DNA of 64,000 nucleotides from Pseudomonas sp. BSw22131. Lineage in GTDB: Bacteria; Pseudomonadota; Gammaproteobacteria; Pseudomonadales; Pseudomonadaceae. The stretch is from the NCBI RefSeq assembly GCF_026810445.1, contig NZ_CP113949.1, positions 2,790,001 through 2,854,000 of the forward strand, in the 5' to 3' direction. Below are positions 1-12,200 of this stretch, one piece after another. The position numbers and the translations under genes are program-made. The notes below the pieces were generated by a model. That model did no database searches and was not told where the DNA came from. It saw only the letters and a list, made by a program, of their open reading frames with translations. How positions within the stretch are numbered: position 1 is the first letter of the stretch; each line of letters starts with the position of its first letter.

Positions 1-130
1 TGACGATCTGATAGCGGTCGCCTTCGGGGACTTCAAATGCCTCGACAACCGCACGGTGGACGGTGTCCAGCAACGTCTTGATCTGGTCGTCAGAACGGCC
101 TTCAACGATATCGATTCTAATCAGCGGCAT
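1..130 (-). CDS. Tautomerase family protein (partial)
   Basis: The gene starts at an ATG at position 130 and runs off the left edge, so only about 43 residues are visible. The product begins [18 protein letters not shown]. Proline right after the initiator Met is the catalytic Pro1 of the 4-oxalocrotonate tautomerase/MIF superfamily, and the following beta strand and helix fit. These enzymes use the free N-terminal proline as a general base for keto-enol tautomerisation or dehalogenation of small acids. The gene is divergent from the LysR-type regulator at 262, the usual arrangement for a regulator and its target. The substrate cannot be told from the fragment. Confidence 0.8.
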   Translation of the reverse strand, partial: MPLIRIDIVEGRSDDQIKTLLDTVHRAVVEAFEVPEGDRYQIV

Positions 131-261
131 TGGGTGTTTACCTTATGAGTTAAAGTCTGGGGCCTGGTTGGGCAGGGCGTGACGCCTAAGATAGGGCTTT
201 GCGTTGTTCATGGCGAGATGCAAAGATTGAACTCATTGTTTTCATTGGCGAACAATCGCGC

Positions 262-1215
262 ATGCAAAAAGATCAAATCGAGGGGCTTTGGACTCACGTG
301 CACTGGCTGTCGGTGCTGGAAGATCAGGGCACCTACACCGCCGCAGCCCTGCGGCTGGGCGTCAGCAAATCAGCTGTCAGTCAGCGCATTGCCGAGCTGG
401 AAAAAGCAACGGGCTTGCGTCTGGTTCAGCGCACCACCCGCAGCGTCAAGCTGACCGAAGCCGGGCAATTGCTGGTCGATGAAGTGCGCAGCGCCTACGC
501 GCACATTGCCCGCAGCTTTTCTCAAGTAAGGGATTCGGCTGGGGGAATCCGTGGCTTATTACGTCTGACTGCACCCGTGGCGTTCGCCCGACAGCAGTTG
601 GTACCGCAGCTGGCCGGATTTCTCGACGCGCACCCCGAGGTGCGGGTACAACTCGACGTTTCGGACCAGCTCAGCTCTATCACCGCCGACGGCTACGACC
701 TCGCGATCCGCCACAGCCAGCAAGTGCCGGACACGCATGTCGCGTGGAAACTGTGTGAGACACGCTCGGTGCTGGTTGCCACCCGGTCCTACCTTGATCG
801 GGTCGGAACGCCCAAATCCCCGCATGAACTCTCGGACCATAACTGCCTGTTCTACCCCAGAGGCGTCGACGCACCCGCTTGGACGTTTGAGCGTTCGATG
901 TCGCGAAAAGCCATCCCGGAACGCATCACCGTCCCGATCAAGGGCTCCTTCGCCACCAACAACAGTGAAGCGCTACGCGATGCGGCGCTGACTCACCTGG
1001 GCATCGCGCTACTGCCGGACTTCAGCGCCCAGGCCGGGCTGGCCAATGGTCAACTGGTTCAGGTACTGCCCAAATGGCAGCTTCATGGTGCGTTCGCGGA
1101 CGAAATCAACTTGATCCGCCCATATTCCCCGCAGGTGCCCAAGGCGGTCAGCGCGTTGGTGGAATACCTGCGCGAGCGCTTCAGCGGCGGATTTGGGTAC
1201 ACCACCAAGCCTTGA
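262..1215 (+). CDS. LysR-type transcriptional regulator
   Basis: A 317-residue product of normal LTTR length. The N-terminal winged helix-turn-helix covers about residues 10-65 and includes the recognition-helix stretch GVSKSAVSQRIAELE followed by TGLRLVQRTTRSVKLTEAG. A periplasmic-binding-protein-like effector domain follows. I chose the ATG at 262 because family members start shortly before the first helix; an upstream in-frame start at 199 would add an atypical 21-residue leader. It is divergent from the tautomerase gene, so control of that gene is the simplest inference. The effector is unknown. Confidence 0.88.
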   Translation: MQKDQIEGLWTHVHWLSVLEDQGTYTAAALRLGVSKSAVSQRIAELEKATGLRLVQRTTRSVKLTEAGQLLVDEVRSAYAHIARSFSQVRDSAGGIRGLLRLTAPVAFARQQLVPQLAGFLDAHPEVRVQLDVSDQLSSITADGYDLAIRHSQQVPDTHVAWKLCETRSVLVATRSYLDRVGTPKSPHELSDHNCLFYPRGVDAPAWTFERSMSRKAIPERITVPIKGSFATNNSEALRDAALTHLGIALLPDFSAQAGLANGQLVQVLPKWQLHGAFADEINLIRPYSPQVPKAVSALVEYLRERFSGGFGYTTKP

Positions 1216-1240
1216 AGCCCACCCCTTGAACCCTGGATCG

Positions 1241-1283
1241 AAAAACGCCCACTGCATGCCGGCGATGCGATGGGCGTTTTTTT
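1241..1283 (+). terminator. Rho-independent terminator after the LysR gene
   Basis: AAAACGCCCA and TGGGCGTTTT form a stem of about 10 bp around a GC-rich loop, and the T run extends to seven residues. It lies 26 nt after the LysR stop. Confidence 0.8.
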
Positions 1284-1298
1284 ATGCTCTGCAAATGC

Positions 1299-1410
1299 TC
1301 AATCCTGCGCCAGTTGCTCCATCAACCAGGCCTTGAATCGCTCGACTTTGGCGCTTCGTTTTCGCGCCGTGCGATAACCCAGAAATTGCATCTCAAGACG
1401 CAGGCAAGTC
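1299..1410 (-). pseudogene. C-terminal remnant of a LysR-type regulator
   Basis: Read on the minus strand, this stretch ends with KVERFKAWLMEQLAQD and a stop at 1299-1301. That is the typical last helix of a GcvA-like LysR regulator. Upstream, LEMQFLGYRTARKRSAK still resembles the end of the substrate-binding domain, but the frame loses family character by about 1410 and no helix-turn-helix is present. It is a short gene relic next to the CDI locus, consistent with a rearrangement boundary. The assignment rests on the tail motif only. Confidence 0.5.
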
Positions 1411-1488
1411 TCTAGGAGGGGTCTTGGGTTTTAGTTTATGAGGTGAACACGGCTGTAGGAAAAACTACAGTCGGTGCAAGGCATTTAA

Positions 1489-1518
1489 TTGACGTCAATG
1501 GATTGAACTGAGTAACAT
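1489..1518 (+). promoter_or_regulatory. Possible sigma-70 promoter of cdiBA
   Basis: TTGACG (1489-1494) and TAACAT (1513-1518) are separated by 18 bp and lie 23 bp before the cdiB start. A 6-bp inverted repeat CTGTAG/CTACAG (1453-1470) lies just upstream and could be a hairpin or an operator. Both are pattern matches only. Confidence 0.3.
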
Positions 1519-1540
1519 CGGTCCGTCAACTGATATCACT

Positions 1541-3262
1541 GTGCTACTGCAAGGACGCTCTGTGTACTTTTCCCTCTCCAGAGGCGCGCTGTGCGTGCTG
1601 CTCGCCGCCGCATCATTGCCTGCCTTCGCAGCGCCCACGCCCGGTGAACAGGACTTGATCCGTGATCGCCAGGACCGTTTACTCGAAGACCAGCGCCGTA
1701 GGCTCGAAGAGCTCAAGGAACTGCCTGGTAAACAGTCAACGCCCTCTGTCGAGCCAGCGCCTGTCGACATCCGCTGCTTCACCATCAACACCATCACGCT
1801 CAAGGGCGCCGATGCGCTTTCAGCCAGTGATCGCGACACCTTGCTCAAGCCTTATCTCCGTCAATGCATGGGCGTGCCTCAGCTCAATGGGCTGCTGAAG
1901 GTCATCACCGACTGCTATCTGGAGAAAGGCCTGGTCACCAGCCGTGCCTACCTGCCGCAGCAGGATCTGTCCAAAGGGCACCTTGACGTGCTGGTCATCG
2001 AGGGCAAGCTCGAAAACATCAAGGGCGATGCTGGCAGCGGTCTGTCCCCGCGTGAGCTGGCCATGGCGTTTCCGGGGGGCGAAGGGCAGTTGCTTAACCT
2101 TCGCGAGATCGAGCAGATGGTTGACCAGTTGAACCGACTGCCGTCCAACCAGGCACAGATGGAGCTGACTCCAGGCCAGGCCGTCGGCGGCAGCGATGTG
2201 CTCGTCAAAAACACCCCGCAAAAGCTGTGGCGTGCGAGCCTGTCGCGCAACAACGACGGCCAGCGCAGTACCGGCGAGCAGCAGTGGAACACGGGGCTGG
2301 AATGGGACAGCCCGCTGGGGTTGTCCGATCAAGTGATGCTGCGCAGCGGCCATGACGCCATGACCGATCATCAGCATGCATCGCGCAACGCCTTGTTCAA
2401 CTACAGCCTGCCCTTGGGCTGGTGGACCTTCAGTTACACCTACAACCAGAGCGACTACCGTTCCGTGGCGCAGGCCAACGGGTTCGACTTCAAACAGACC
2501 GGTGACAGTGCAAACCACCAGATGCGCGCCGAACGGGTCATTTACCGTGATGCCCTGAGCAAAACGTCCCTGAGCGTGGGGTTTGCCCATCTGCGCACCA
2601 ACAACTACATCGAAGACAGCCGCCTGGCCCTGAGCAGCAACCGCATCAGTGAAGTGCAATACGGCTTCAACCACGGTCGGCGCGTCGGTTCGGCGTTCGT
2701 CAACCTTGACCTCGGCATGCAGCAGGGTGTCAGCGCATTGGGTGCCCAGGACAACGGCCAACCCGGCCCGGGCGAAGCGGATGTGCGCTATCGCAAATAC
2801 ACCGGCACCCTCAGTTACCTGCAGCCGTTCAAGGTGTGGGGCGAAAGCCTGACCTTTACCAGCCTTGCCACGGACCAGCGCAGTGAAGACGTGTTATTCA
2901 GCGCGCAGCGCACCAGCCTGGGAGGCTCCTCGTCGGTTCGCGGCATGAAGGATCAGTTTTTGTCCGGGGACAGCGGCGGTTACTGGCGCAATGACCTGCG
3001 CCTGACGCGTCCCCTGACGCTGGAATGGTTGCGTCCGGCCTTCGCCGAATACGGCACCAGCTTCGGCTACGACCAAGGCGTGATCCGCAACGACCGCTAC
3101 AACGGTGCCGAGCACGGTCGTGTCTCCAGCAACGCCATTGAATTGTTCGCTCGCGGCCAGCACGTCACCGCCAGCGTCACCTATGCCCACTTATTAGAGC
3201 GTCCAGCCGGACTGATCGAGCGCGAGTCGCCGATCTACTTTCGTCTGGATTTCTTCCTCTAA
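1541..3262 (+). CDS. cdiB: CdiB/ShlB-type outer-membrane two-partner secretion transporter
   Basis: A 573-residue TpsB-family protein, close to the usual length. A cleavable signal sequence is visible (LCVLLAAASLPAFA, about residues 18-31), followed by an Arg/Glu-rich linker helix. POTRA-like segments come next (CFTINTITLKGADAL and the Gly-Leu-Val-containing second unit), then a C-terminal 16-strand barrel ending in YFRLDFFL with a terminal aromatic. The family exports a partner TpsA exoprotein across the outer membrane, and here the partner is cdiA, 18 bp downstream in the same operon. The start is a GTG at 1541, chosen because it gives an intact signal peptide. No defect is visible. Confidence 0.9.
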   Translation: MLLQGRSVYFSLSRGALCVLLAAASLPAFAAPTPGEQDLIRDRQDRLLEDQRRRLEELKELPGKQSTPSVEPAPVDIRCFTINTITLKGADALSASDRDTLLKPYLRQCMGVPQLNGLLKVITDCYLEKGLVTSRAYLPQQDLSKGHLDVLVIEGKLENIKGDAGSGLSPRELAMAFPGGEGQLLNLREIEQMVDQLNRLPSNQAQMELTPGQAVGGSDVLVKNTPQKLWRASLSRNNDGQRSTGEQQWNTGLEWDSPLGLSDQVMLRSGHDAMTDHQHASRNALFNYSLPLGWWTFSYTYNQSDYRSVAQANGFDFKQTGDSANHQMRAERVIYRDALSKTSLSVGFAHLRTNNYIEDSRLALSSNRISEVQYGFNHGRRVGSAFVNLDLGMQQGVSALGAQDNGQPGPGEADVRYRKYTGTLSYLQPFKVWGESLTFTSLATDQRSEDVLFSAQRTSLGGSSSVRGMKDQFLSGDSGGYWRNDLRLTRPLTLEWLRPAFAEYGTSFGYDQGVIRNDRYNGAEHGRVSSNAIELFARGQHVTASVTYAHLLERPAGLIERESPIYFRLDFFL

Positions 3263-3280
3263 CGCTTCGAGATTTTTGAC

Positions 3281-6200
3281 ATGGACGTCCGCCAGTTTGC
3301 CTTCCTTGCCCGCCAGCCTTCTGCCGTCCTGATGGAGCGGGAGCGTTTCTGGGGTATGCCCAAACGTGGCCTCGCGCTGATTTTGATCAACGCCATGTTC
3401 TGGCAGCCCTTGATGGCTCAGGCCGATGGGATTGCGGTCAGCGGCGGCACCCAGACCAGCCTCAATCAGGCGGGTAATGGCGTACCGATCGTCAACATCG
3501 CTGCACCCAATGCCAGCGGCCTCTCACACAACCAGTATCAGCAGTACAACGTCGATGCGCAGGGCGTGATCCTCAACAACGCTACGGCGCGCACCCAGAA
3601 CACACAACTGGGCGGGATCATCGTCGGCAACCCCAATTTCACGGGCACTGCCGCCAGCACTATTCTCAACGAAGTGGTCGGTGCCAACGCCAGTCAGCTC
3701 AAGGGCTACACCGAAGTGGCCGGCCAGTCGGCGCGTGTCATCGTCGCCAACCCCTACGGCATCAGTTGCAACGGTTGCGGCTTCATCAATACGCCGCGCG
3801 TCACCCTGACCACCGGTAAACCGGTGCTCGACAATGGTCAGCTTCAGCGTTTCCAGGTAGATGGCGGCAGCATCTCTATTGATGGCTCCGGCGTAAATGC
3901 CGATAACGTCGATCAATTTGAACTCATCACCCGCGCCGCGCAGATCAATGCCCAGATCAACGCCAAACAGCTGACCATCGTCGCCGGTCGCAACGACGTT
4001 GACGCGCAAACCCTCAGCGCCACCGCCCGCGCCGACGACGGCAGCAGCAAACCGGTGTTGGCCATCGACAGCTCGGCGCTGGGTGGCATGTACGCCGGGG
4101 CCATCAAACTGGTGGGCACCGAAGCCGGTGTCGGGGTGCGCCTGGCCGGCAACCTTGCCGCCAGCGCTGGCGATATCCAGATCGACGCCAACGGGCAGTT
4201 GAACATGACGCAGGTCTCGGCGGCTGGGGCGGTCAACGTCAAGGCCGTCAGCCTGGACGCTGCGGGGCCCGTGTATGCGGGCACGTCGTTGTCGGTCAAC
4301 ACAACAGGCGACGTCATTAACCGGCAAAGTATCGCAGCGCGTGATGGCGTGGTCCTGAGCAGCGGTGGTCAGTTGACTAACCCCGGCATCATCGAGGCGG
4401 GAGTCAACGCCGATAACAGCCGCAACGTCAGCGGTGATGTGTCGATCACTGCGCAGAATGTGCGCAATACCGGCAGCATCACAGCAAGTCGCGCGTTGAC
4501 GGCCAACGTCAGCCAGACGCTGAACAACCAGGGCGGCACGCTTAACAGCCAGGCCCGTACACAAGTCACGGCAGGCACTCTGGATAACCGCCAGTCGGGC
4601 AGGGTGTTGAGCCAAGGCAGTATGGGCGTCACTGCCGATCAGTTGCTGAACACCCAAAACGGCCTGGTATCCAGTGCCGGCGACCTCTCGGTGAACGCCG
4701 GTTATCTGGATAACAGCCAACAGGGCAAGATCTCCACCAGCAGCGCTTTAACGGTGCATGTTACCGGGCAGTTGCTCAACGCGCTGGGCATCCTTGGCGC
4801 CAATGGCAATCTGGTGCTCAGTGCCGGGGCTCTCGACAACCGTAACGGCGAAATCTCTACCCTTAGTGACTTGTCTGCCAGCGGCGGTCAAGCGGACAAC
4901 AGCGGTAATGGCCGCATACTCGCCAACGGCGACCTGTCGCTGACCTTTGATGGCCTCAACAACCAGAATAAAGGCGCTGTCTCCGGGCAGCGCGACGTCA
5001 ATATCAACGTTGGCCAGTTGAGCAACACCGGTGTGGGCAGCGTCTACGCCAAGCGCAACCTGAATCTCAGCGCGGCCAATGACCTGAACAACAATCAGGG
5101 CGTGTTGCGCAGTGACGACACCCTTAGCCTGCGTGTCGGAAGCCTCGCCAACACGGGCGGCAGCGTCACCAGCGCTGGCGTTTCGACGCTCACCGGCACC
5201 GGCGCCATCGTCAATCATGGCGGCGAAATACTCTCCGACACCAAGCTGACGCTGACCAGTGCCAGCCTCGACAACAGTCAAAAAGGTCGCATCGCAGGTA
5301 AAGGCGTCGTGCTCAATACCGGCGCGTTCGACAACCACCAGAACGGCAGCCTGACCAGTACCGACACGCTTCAACTCACCGCAGCCCAAGTCAACAACAG
5401 CGAGGCCGGGCGCATTGCCAGTGCCATGGCGTTGAACGCCAGCGTCACCGGTCTCGATCAACTGGGCGGCCAGATGTTCAGCAAAACAGCGCTGACCCTG
5501 GATATGAACAACGGTCAGTTGAACAATCAGGGCGGTTTGATCAACGCCCCCGGCACGTTACTCCTGAAGAACCTCAACGGCGTCAACAACCAGAACGGCG
5601 AAATCTCCAGCGCTCAGGCGTTCACCCTGACCGCGCAAAACCTCGACAACAGCGGCGGCAAGCTGATCAGCAATCAGTCCCTGACCATGCGTATCGCCCA
5701 AGTGCTCAGCAACATTAACGGCACCGTTTCTGCTCAGGGCCTGGACATCACCAGCGCCAGTCTGGACAACACCGAGGGTATGTTCAGCAGCCACGCAGGC
5801 TTGAAGCTGACCGTCGATAACGCGCTGAACAACCATCAAGGCACGCTGATTGCCGACGAAGATTTTCTGCTCAACGCTGCCAGCGCAGACAACAGCCTGG
5901 GTCAGATCTCCAGCAAGAAAAACCTCACCGCAAAGATTGGCAACCTGCAACAGCAAGGCGGGCAACTGATCGCCTTGGGCATGCTGAATTTGACCGGCAA
6001 TAGGTTGGATAACCGCCTCAATGGCCTGATCGGCGCGACCCAGGCGCTGACGCTCAATGTCGACGATATCGATAACCGTGGCGGAGAAGTGTCCAGCCAG
6101 GACACGATCACCGTTAACGGCCAGCAACTGAACAACAGCGACAGCGGCAAGGTACTGGCGCAGCAAGCCCTGAGGCTCAACGTCGCGAAGATCACCAACC

Positions 6201-9200
6201 TCAACAATGGACTGCTGTCTGGCAAGGCGGGTATCACGCTGGTCGGTGACACGCTGGATAACACCGGTGGTTCGCTGGTGGGCCTTAAAGGCATCGACAT
6301 CAATTTTGCCGGTTTACTCGACAACAGCCAGGGCCTGATCAGCAGCGAAGACATGCTCAACGCTCGCGTCGGCAGCCTCATCAACAACGCTGGCAGCGTG
6401 TCCAGCGCTGGCCTGCTGACTCTCAACAGTGTCGGAAGCATCACCAACCACGGCGGCAAACTGGTCACCGACGGCGCATTGACCCTGCACAGCGACAGCC
6501 TCGATAACAGCGCCAAAGGCAGCATCAGCAGCAAAGGCGCATTGGCGATAATCACCGGCAATTTTGATAACAGCCAGGCTGGGCTCGTCAGCACCAGTGA
6601 CCGACTGGACCTGACCGCCGCACAATTGACCAACCGCGACGGCGGTAGCATCGGCAGCACCTTGGATCTGGTGGCCAGTATCAGTGGGCTGGATCAGCAA
6701 AACGGCAAACTGTTCAGCAGCGCCGATCTGACTCTGGACCTCAACAACGGCCAACTGAACAATCAGGGCGGCCTGATCAACACCCCCGGCGCGCTGTTGC
6801 TTAAAAATTTCAACGGGGTGAACAACCAGAACGGTGAAATTTCCAGCAACCAGGCGTTTACGCTGGCGGCTCAAAGCCTGGACAACAGCGGTGGCAAACT
6901 GCTGAGCAATCAAGACCTGAACGTACGCATCGCCCACGCCCTGATCAACATCAAAGGCATGATCGCCGCCGCCAGTCTGGATGTCCAAGCCGGCACGCTG
7001 GACAACGGCGGCGGGACAATCACCAGTCGCAGCGATCTGCAACTCAGCACCAATGGCCTGTTGAGCAACCGCGATGACGGCCTGATCAGCGCCGCGCAAG
7101 CGCTCAACGTCCGCTCCACCAACCTCGACAACCAAGGCGGGCAACTGCTCGCCAACAGCGTGCTGACCGTCAATGCCGCCGCGCTGAACAACACCGCTAA
7201 CGGGCTGATCAACAGCCAGGACAGCTTGAATATCACCGCCGACAGCCTGGACTCCAGCAACGGCGGTGAAGTCTCCGCTCACGGCGACATGAGTCTGACC
7301 CTGAACGCGTTGACTCAAAACGGTGGCCGTCTGCTCGGTGATGCCGCGCTGACCCTGGACCTCAACGGCGCTGACCTCAACAACCGCGCGGGGCTGATCA
7401 CCGCCAAGGGACCGTTGACCCTCAACCGTCTGCGTGACATCAACAACCAGGGCGGCGAAATCTCCAGCAGCCAAAGCTTCACCTTGGCCGGTGGCAACTT
7501 CGACAACACCAACGGCAAGCTCATAAGCAACAACCTGCTGACCGTCAACACTGCCAGCGTCATCAACCAGAACGGGCTGATCTCAGGCTGGCAAGGTCTG
7601 AGCGTTAACAGTGGCGTCCTCGATAACCGCAACAACGGCACGCTGTCCAGCCGCAATGGCAGCGTCGCGGCCACCGTCAGTGGCGCGTTGCTCAACAGCA
7701 GCGGCGGCGCACTGGTCAGCCAGAATGCCCTGACCGTCAACGCGGCAAGCCTCGACAACCGTGGCGGCATTTTGTCCAGCGGCGGCGCGCAAACCCTGAC
7801 CGTCAATGGCTTGCTGGACAACAGCCAGAACGGCCTGATCGACAGCGGCGCTGCGCTCACCGTCAACGCCACCACACTGAGTAACGCAGCGGGCAACATC
7901 ACCGCACAGCAGGACGTCAGCTTCACCGGCAACGCGCTGGATAACAGTGCCGGGAATCTAAGCAGCAAAGGCGCCGTCACCCTCGACCTGCTGGGCGCCC
8001 TGACCAACAGCAATGGCAAACTCGCCAGCGCCGGCGCCTTGCTGTTACGCCGCAGCAGCCAGATCGTCAACCAGGGCGGGCAACTGGTCAGCCAAAGCCT
8101 GATGACCCTCAACACTGCCAGCCTTGATAACCGTAATCGCGGCACCGTGGCCGCCAACAGCAGCCTGGTGATCAACAGCAGCGCCGCCGTCCTCAACAGC
8201 GCTGATGGCTTGATCTACAGCCAGATCGCCGACGTCCAGCTTCAGGCCGGCAGCCTGTCCAATGGCAACGGCGCCCTGCAAAGCCAAGGCGCCATGAACC
8301 TCAACGTCGCAGGCGACATCGACAACCAGACCGGGCGCATCATCGCCCAAGGCGGCGACCTGGGCCTCAGTGCCAGCAACCTTTATAACCAAGGCGGCGT
8401 GCTGTCCAGCCTGCAAGGTGCGTTCACTGCACGCGTAACCGGCGTGCTGAAAAACGGCTACAACGCCAACCGTCAAGGCGGTGTAATACAGGCCCAACGC
8501 CTGGACCTCAGAGCGCTTGGCGGCTTCGACAACTACGGCGGACGCGTCTCGGCGCGCGGCGGCGATGCGCTGATCACCACCGGCAACTTCGATAACCGCA
8601 ACGGCGGCCTCTACGCCACAGGCCGCGTCGGCGTCACCGGCAACAACTTCGACAACAGCGGCGACAACGACGGCCAGATCGCCGCCAACCAGATCGACCT
8701 CAACCTCAGTGGCGCACTGAACAACCGCCTCGGCATCATCGAAAGCGACAGCACCCTGAGCGTCACTGCCGGCAGCGTCGACAACCAGACCGGCAAACTG
8801 CGCGCCCTCGGCGGCGCAGGCACCACGCAATTCAACATCGGCGGCACCTTCGACAACCGCAACGGCGTACTCGAAAGCGCCAACAACGACCTCAATTTCA
8901 ACGTCAGCAGCTTCCTCAACGCCAACGGCAGCCTGCTCCACGTCGGCAACGGCGAATTCGCCATCTCCACCGCCAACGTTACCAACGCTGGCGGCAGCAT
9001 CGTCACCCGTGGCGGCCTGACCCTCAACGCCGACAGCTGGACCAACAGCAGCGTCATCCAGGCCGGACGCCTGAACGTCAACGTCAACAACTTCAACCAG
9101 ACCGCCAGCGGCCAACTGCTTGCGTCCAGCGCGTTTGTCGGCACCGGCGGCAACTGGAACAACGACGGCCTGATCGCCAGCGACGGTAGCCTGAACCTCA

Positions 9201-12200
9201 ACATCGGCGGCACCTACTCCGGCAACGGTCGGATGAGCAGCCTGGGCAACCTCAGTGCCAGCGCCGGCCAAATGACCTTGGGCAGTGCAACCACCATCGC
9301 AGGCGGCGGCAGCACGGCGATTAACGCAGGCGGACAACTGACCAACTACGGTCGTCTGACGTCGGCGGGTGACATGACGGTGAATGCCGGTGGGGTGAAT
9401 AACTATGGGACGCTCGGGGCTGCGCAAGACCTGACCGTGGTTACTCAGACACTACTTAACAATCAAGCTGCAGACGGAAGTCGGGGCTTCCTGTTCAGCG
9501 GCCGGAACATGAAGCTTCAGGTAGGTAGTTTCACCAACCAATACGCAGACGTTTACAGCTTGGGCAGCCTTTTGGTTACCGGGGTTTCACCGGGAAGCTC
9601 TGCGCAAAACTTGCTCAATAGCTCCGCCAGTATTGAGGCAGCAGGTGACATCACAGTCGCCGCTGACAGTTTCGTGAACCAGCGCGAAAAATTCGCCATG
9701 GATCAGCAAGTTACCGGTGGTTATATGACCATCCGATGTGTGCAGCATTGCGACGGTCCTAGCAGCCCTAGAGTTCGCGGCCCCGTCTTTATCTATCAGA
9801 CTGTTGAAAGTACTGTCAGTGAAGACTCGCCTATGGCGACCTTTGTATCGGGGCATAACCTGAGCATCAACAGTCAGAATTTTCTTAATCAATACAGCTT
9901 GGTGTCGGCAGCCAACGATCTTTCCATCACCAGCACCAATATCACCAACAAGGCTGCACTTTCAGCTTCGGGCACGTCAGGTCATGAGGTCGGCGCTAAT
10001 AATTGGGTTTCGGGCTCTGACTTTTACCAATTGATTAACGATGTACAAGCTTATGATGCTCAGCACCCAAGAACCGGCCCGTTCGATATTGCGGCGTTCA
10101 ATGAGTTGGTCGGAAAATTTGACCCCGTCCTGTTCTATGGCATAACGGATCCGGTCACTGTTAAAGCTGACGGCCAATCTGTCGCCGCTGCGATTATCCA
10201 AGCGGGCGGGGCGGTAAATCTTAATGCCTCTAATGACATCAGCAATCTGGTAGTTCAAAAGACCACTACCGCTGTAACCAATCGCTCTTCGAGTACAGGC
10301 GTATACAGTGCTACCCAACCGTCCGTGGTATTGCTTAACCGTCAACTCCCACCAAACTTGGCCCAACAACAAGTCAACCCTTTAAGCCTCCCAGGTTTCA
10401 GCCTGCCCACTGGCCAAAACGGTTTGTTCCGTCTAAGCGGGCAAGCAGGCAACAACACCCAGTCGACCCAAGCCAGCGCCACACCACAAAGCTGGACCAT
10501 CGGCGGCGCCAGCGTCTCAGTCGCTCAGCGTGAGCAAACCGTTTCTGACACCCAAGCCCGGAACATTCAAATCGATTCGGCCGGTCAGATATCGGCCTCC
10601 GCAGGCCAGTTGACCACAACAACTCGCCAAACTACCGGTCAGGTGATTTCCGCACCAGGCATCACCCGAGCCACCACAGCCACCGCGCAAAAAGTCAACA
10701 AAGTCCAGGGCCTGCCCAGCTATGCGGCGAGACCTAACGGCAATAAATACCTGATCGAAACCAACCCTGTGCTCACCGACCTCAAGCAGTTCATGAGTTC
10801 GGACTACCTGCTCTCCGGCCTCGGTTACGACCCTGACACCAGCGCTAAACGCCTGGGTGACGGTTTCTACGAACAGCGACTCGTGCAACAAGCCGTCACA
10901 GCCCGCACAGGTCAGGCCTTCATCGACGGACAGACCTCCAACGAGGCGCAGTTCAAGTACCTGATGAGCAACGCCATCGCCAGCAAGGATGCGCTCAACC
11001 TTTCGGTAGGCGTAGGCCTGACCGCGCAACAGGTCGCGGCCCTGACACATGACATCGTCTGGATGGAAGACGCCGTCGTCAACGGCGAAACCGTATTGGT
11101 TCCGGTGCTGTACCTAGCCAATGCCAACAACCGACTGGCATCAAACGGCGCCCTGATTGCCGGTAAAGACGTCACCCTGATTGCAGGTGAAAACCTCGAC
11201 AACGTCGGCACCCTGCGCGCCACCAACAACCTGTCGGCGACCGCAGGCAATGATCTGGTCAACAGCGGCTTGATCGAAGCGGGCAACCGCCTCGACCTGC
11301 TCGCGGGCAACGACATCGTCAACAAGGCGGGCGGGATCATTTCCGGTCGCGACGTGACCCTCACCGCCATCAACGGCGACGTGATCAACGAGCGCACCGT
11401 GACCTCGATGGACAGCAGCGTCCTCGGCCAGCGGCACAATGACTACGCCGACAACGCCGCCCGCATCGAGGCCGCCAACGACCTGAGCATTTCAGCCGGG
11501 CGTGACATCAACAACATCGGCAGCGATCTACAAAGCCGCCGCGACATGACCCTCAGTGCCGGTCGCGACGTCAACCTCGTCGCCACTCAAGTCACCAACA
11601 GCCTGGTTCGCGACAGCAAACACACCAGCAGCGACATCACGCAGACCGGCTCCACGGTCACTGCCGGTCGAGACATCTCGGCTCAGGCGGGGCGTGACAT
11701 CAACGCCATCGCCAGCAGCATCGACGCCACGCGCGACATCGCCATGGCCGCCACCGAAAACATCAACATCAGCTCGGCGGCAGACGAAGAACACTCGTTA
11801 AGCAAGAGCAAAAAACTCACCGTTCAGGAAGATCACGTCAGCCAGGTGGCGACCGAAATCAAGGCCGGTGGCAGCGTCGCGATCAGCGCCGGACAAAACC
11901 TCGCGGTGACCTCCAGCCGCATCACCGCAGGCTACGAAGCGTATCTGGTCGCAGGCGACAAACTCGAAATCCTCGCCGCGCAAGACAGCGACTACTCGCT
12001 GTACGACAAAAAGAGCAAAGGCTCCTTCGGTGCCAAAAAGACCAAACGCGACGAAGTCACCAAGGTCACCAATATCGGCAGCGAAATCACCTCCGGCGGC
12101 AACATGGTCCTCGTCAGCGGCGGCGACCAACGCTATCAGGTCGCCAAACTTAACAGCGGCAAAGACCTGACCATCAGCAGCGGCGGCGCCATCACCTTCG

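Noticed and set aside
3281..9400. Regular DNA repeats in cdiA as a possible CRISPR-like array
   Set aside because: The periodicity is in coding frame and degenerate at DNA level; it encodes FHA beta-helix repeats.
3524..9427. Long minus-strand open frames (up to 460 codons) opposite cdiA
   Set aside because: They follow the repeat periodicity of cdiA, are rich in Val/Ala/Asp from antisense codons, and show no start signals or domains.
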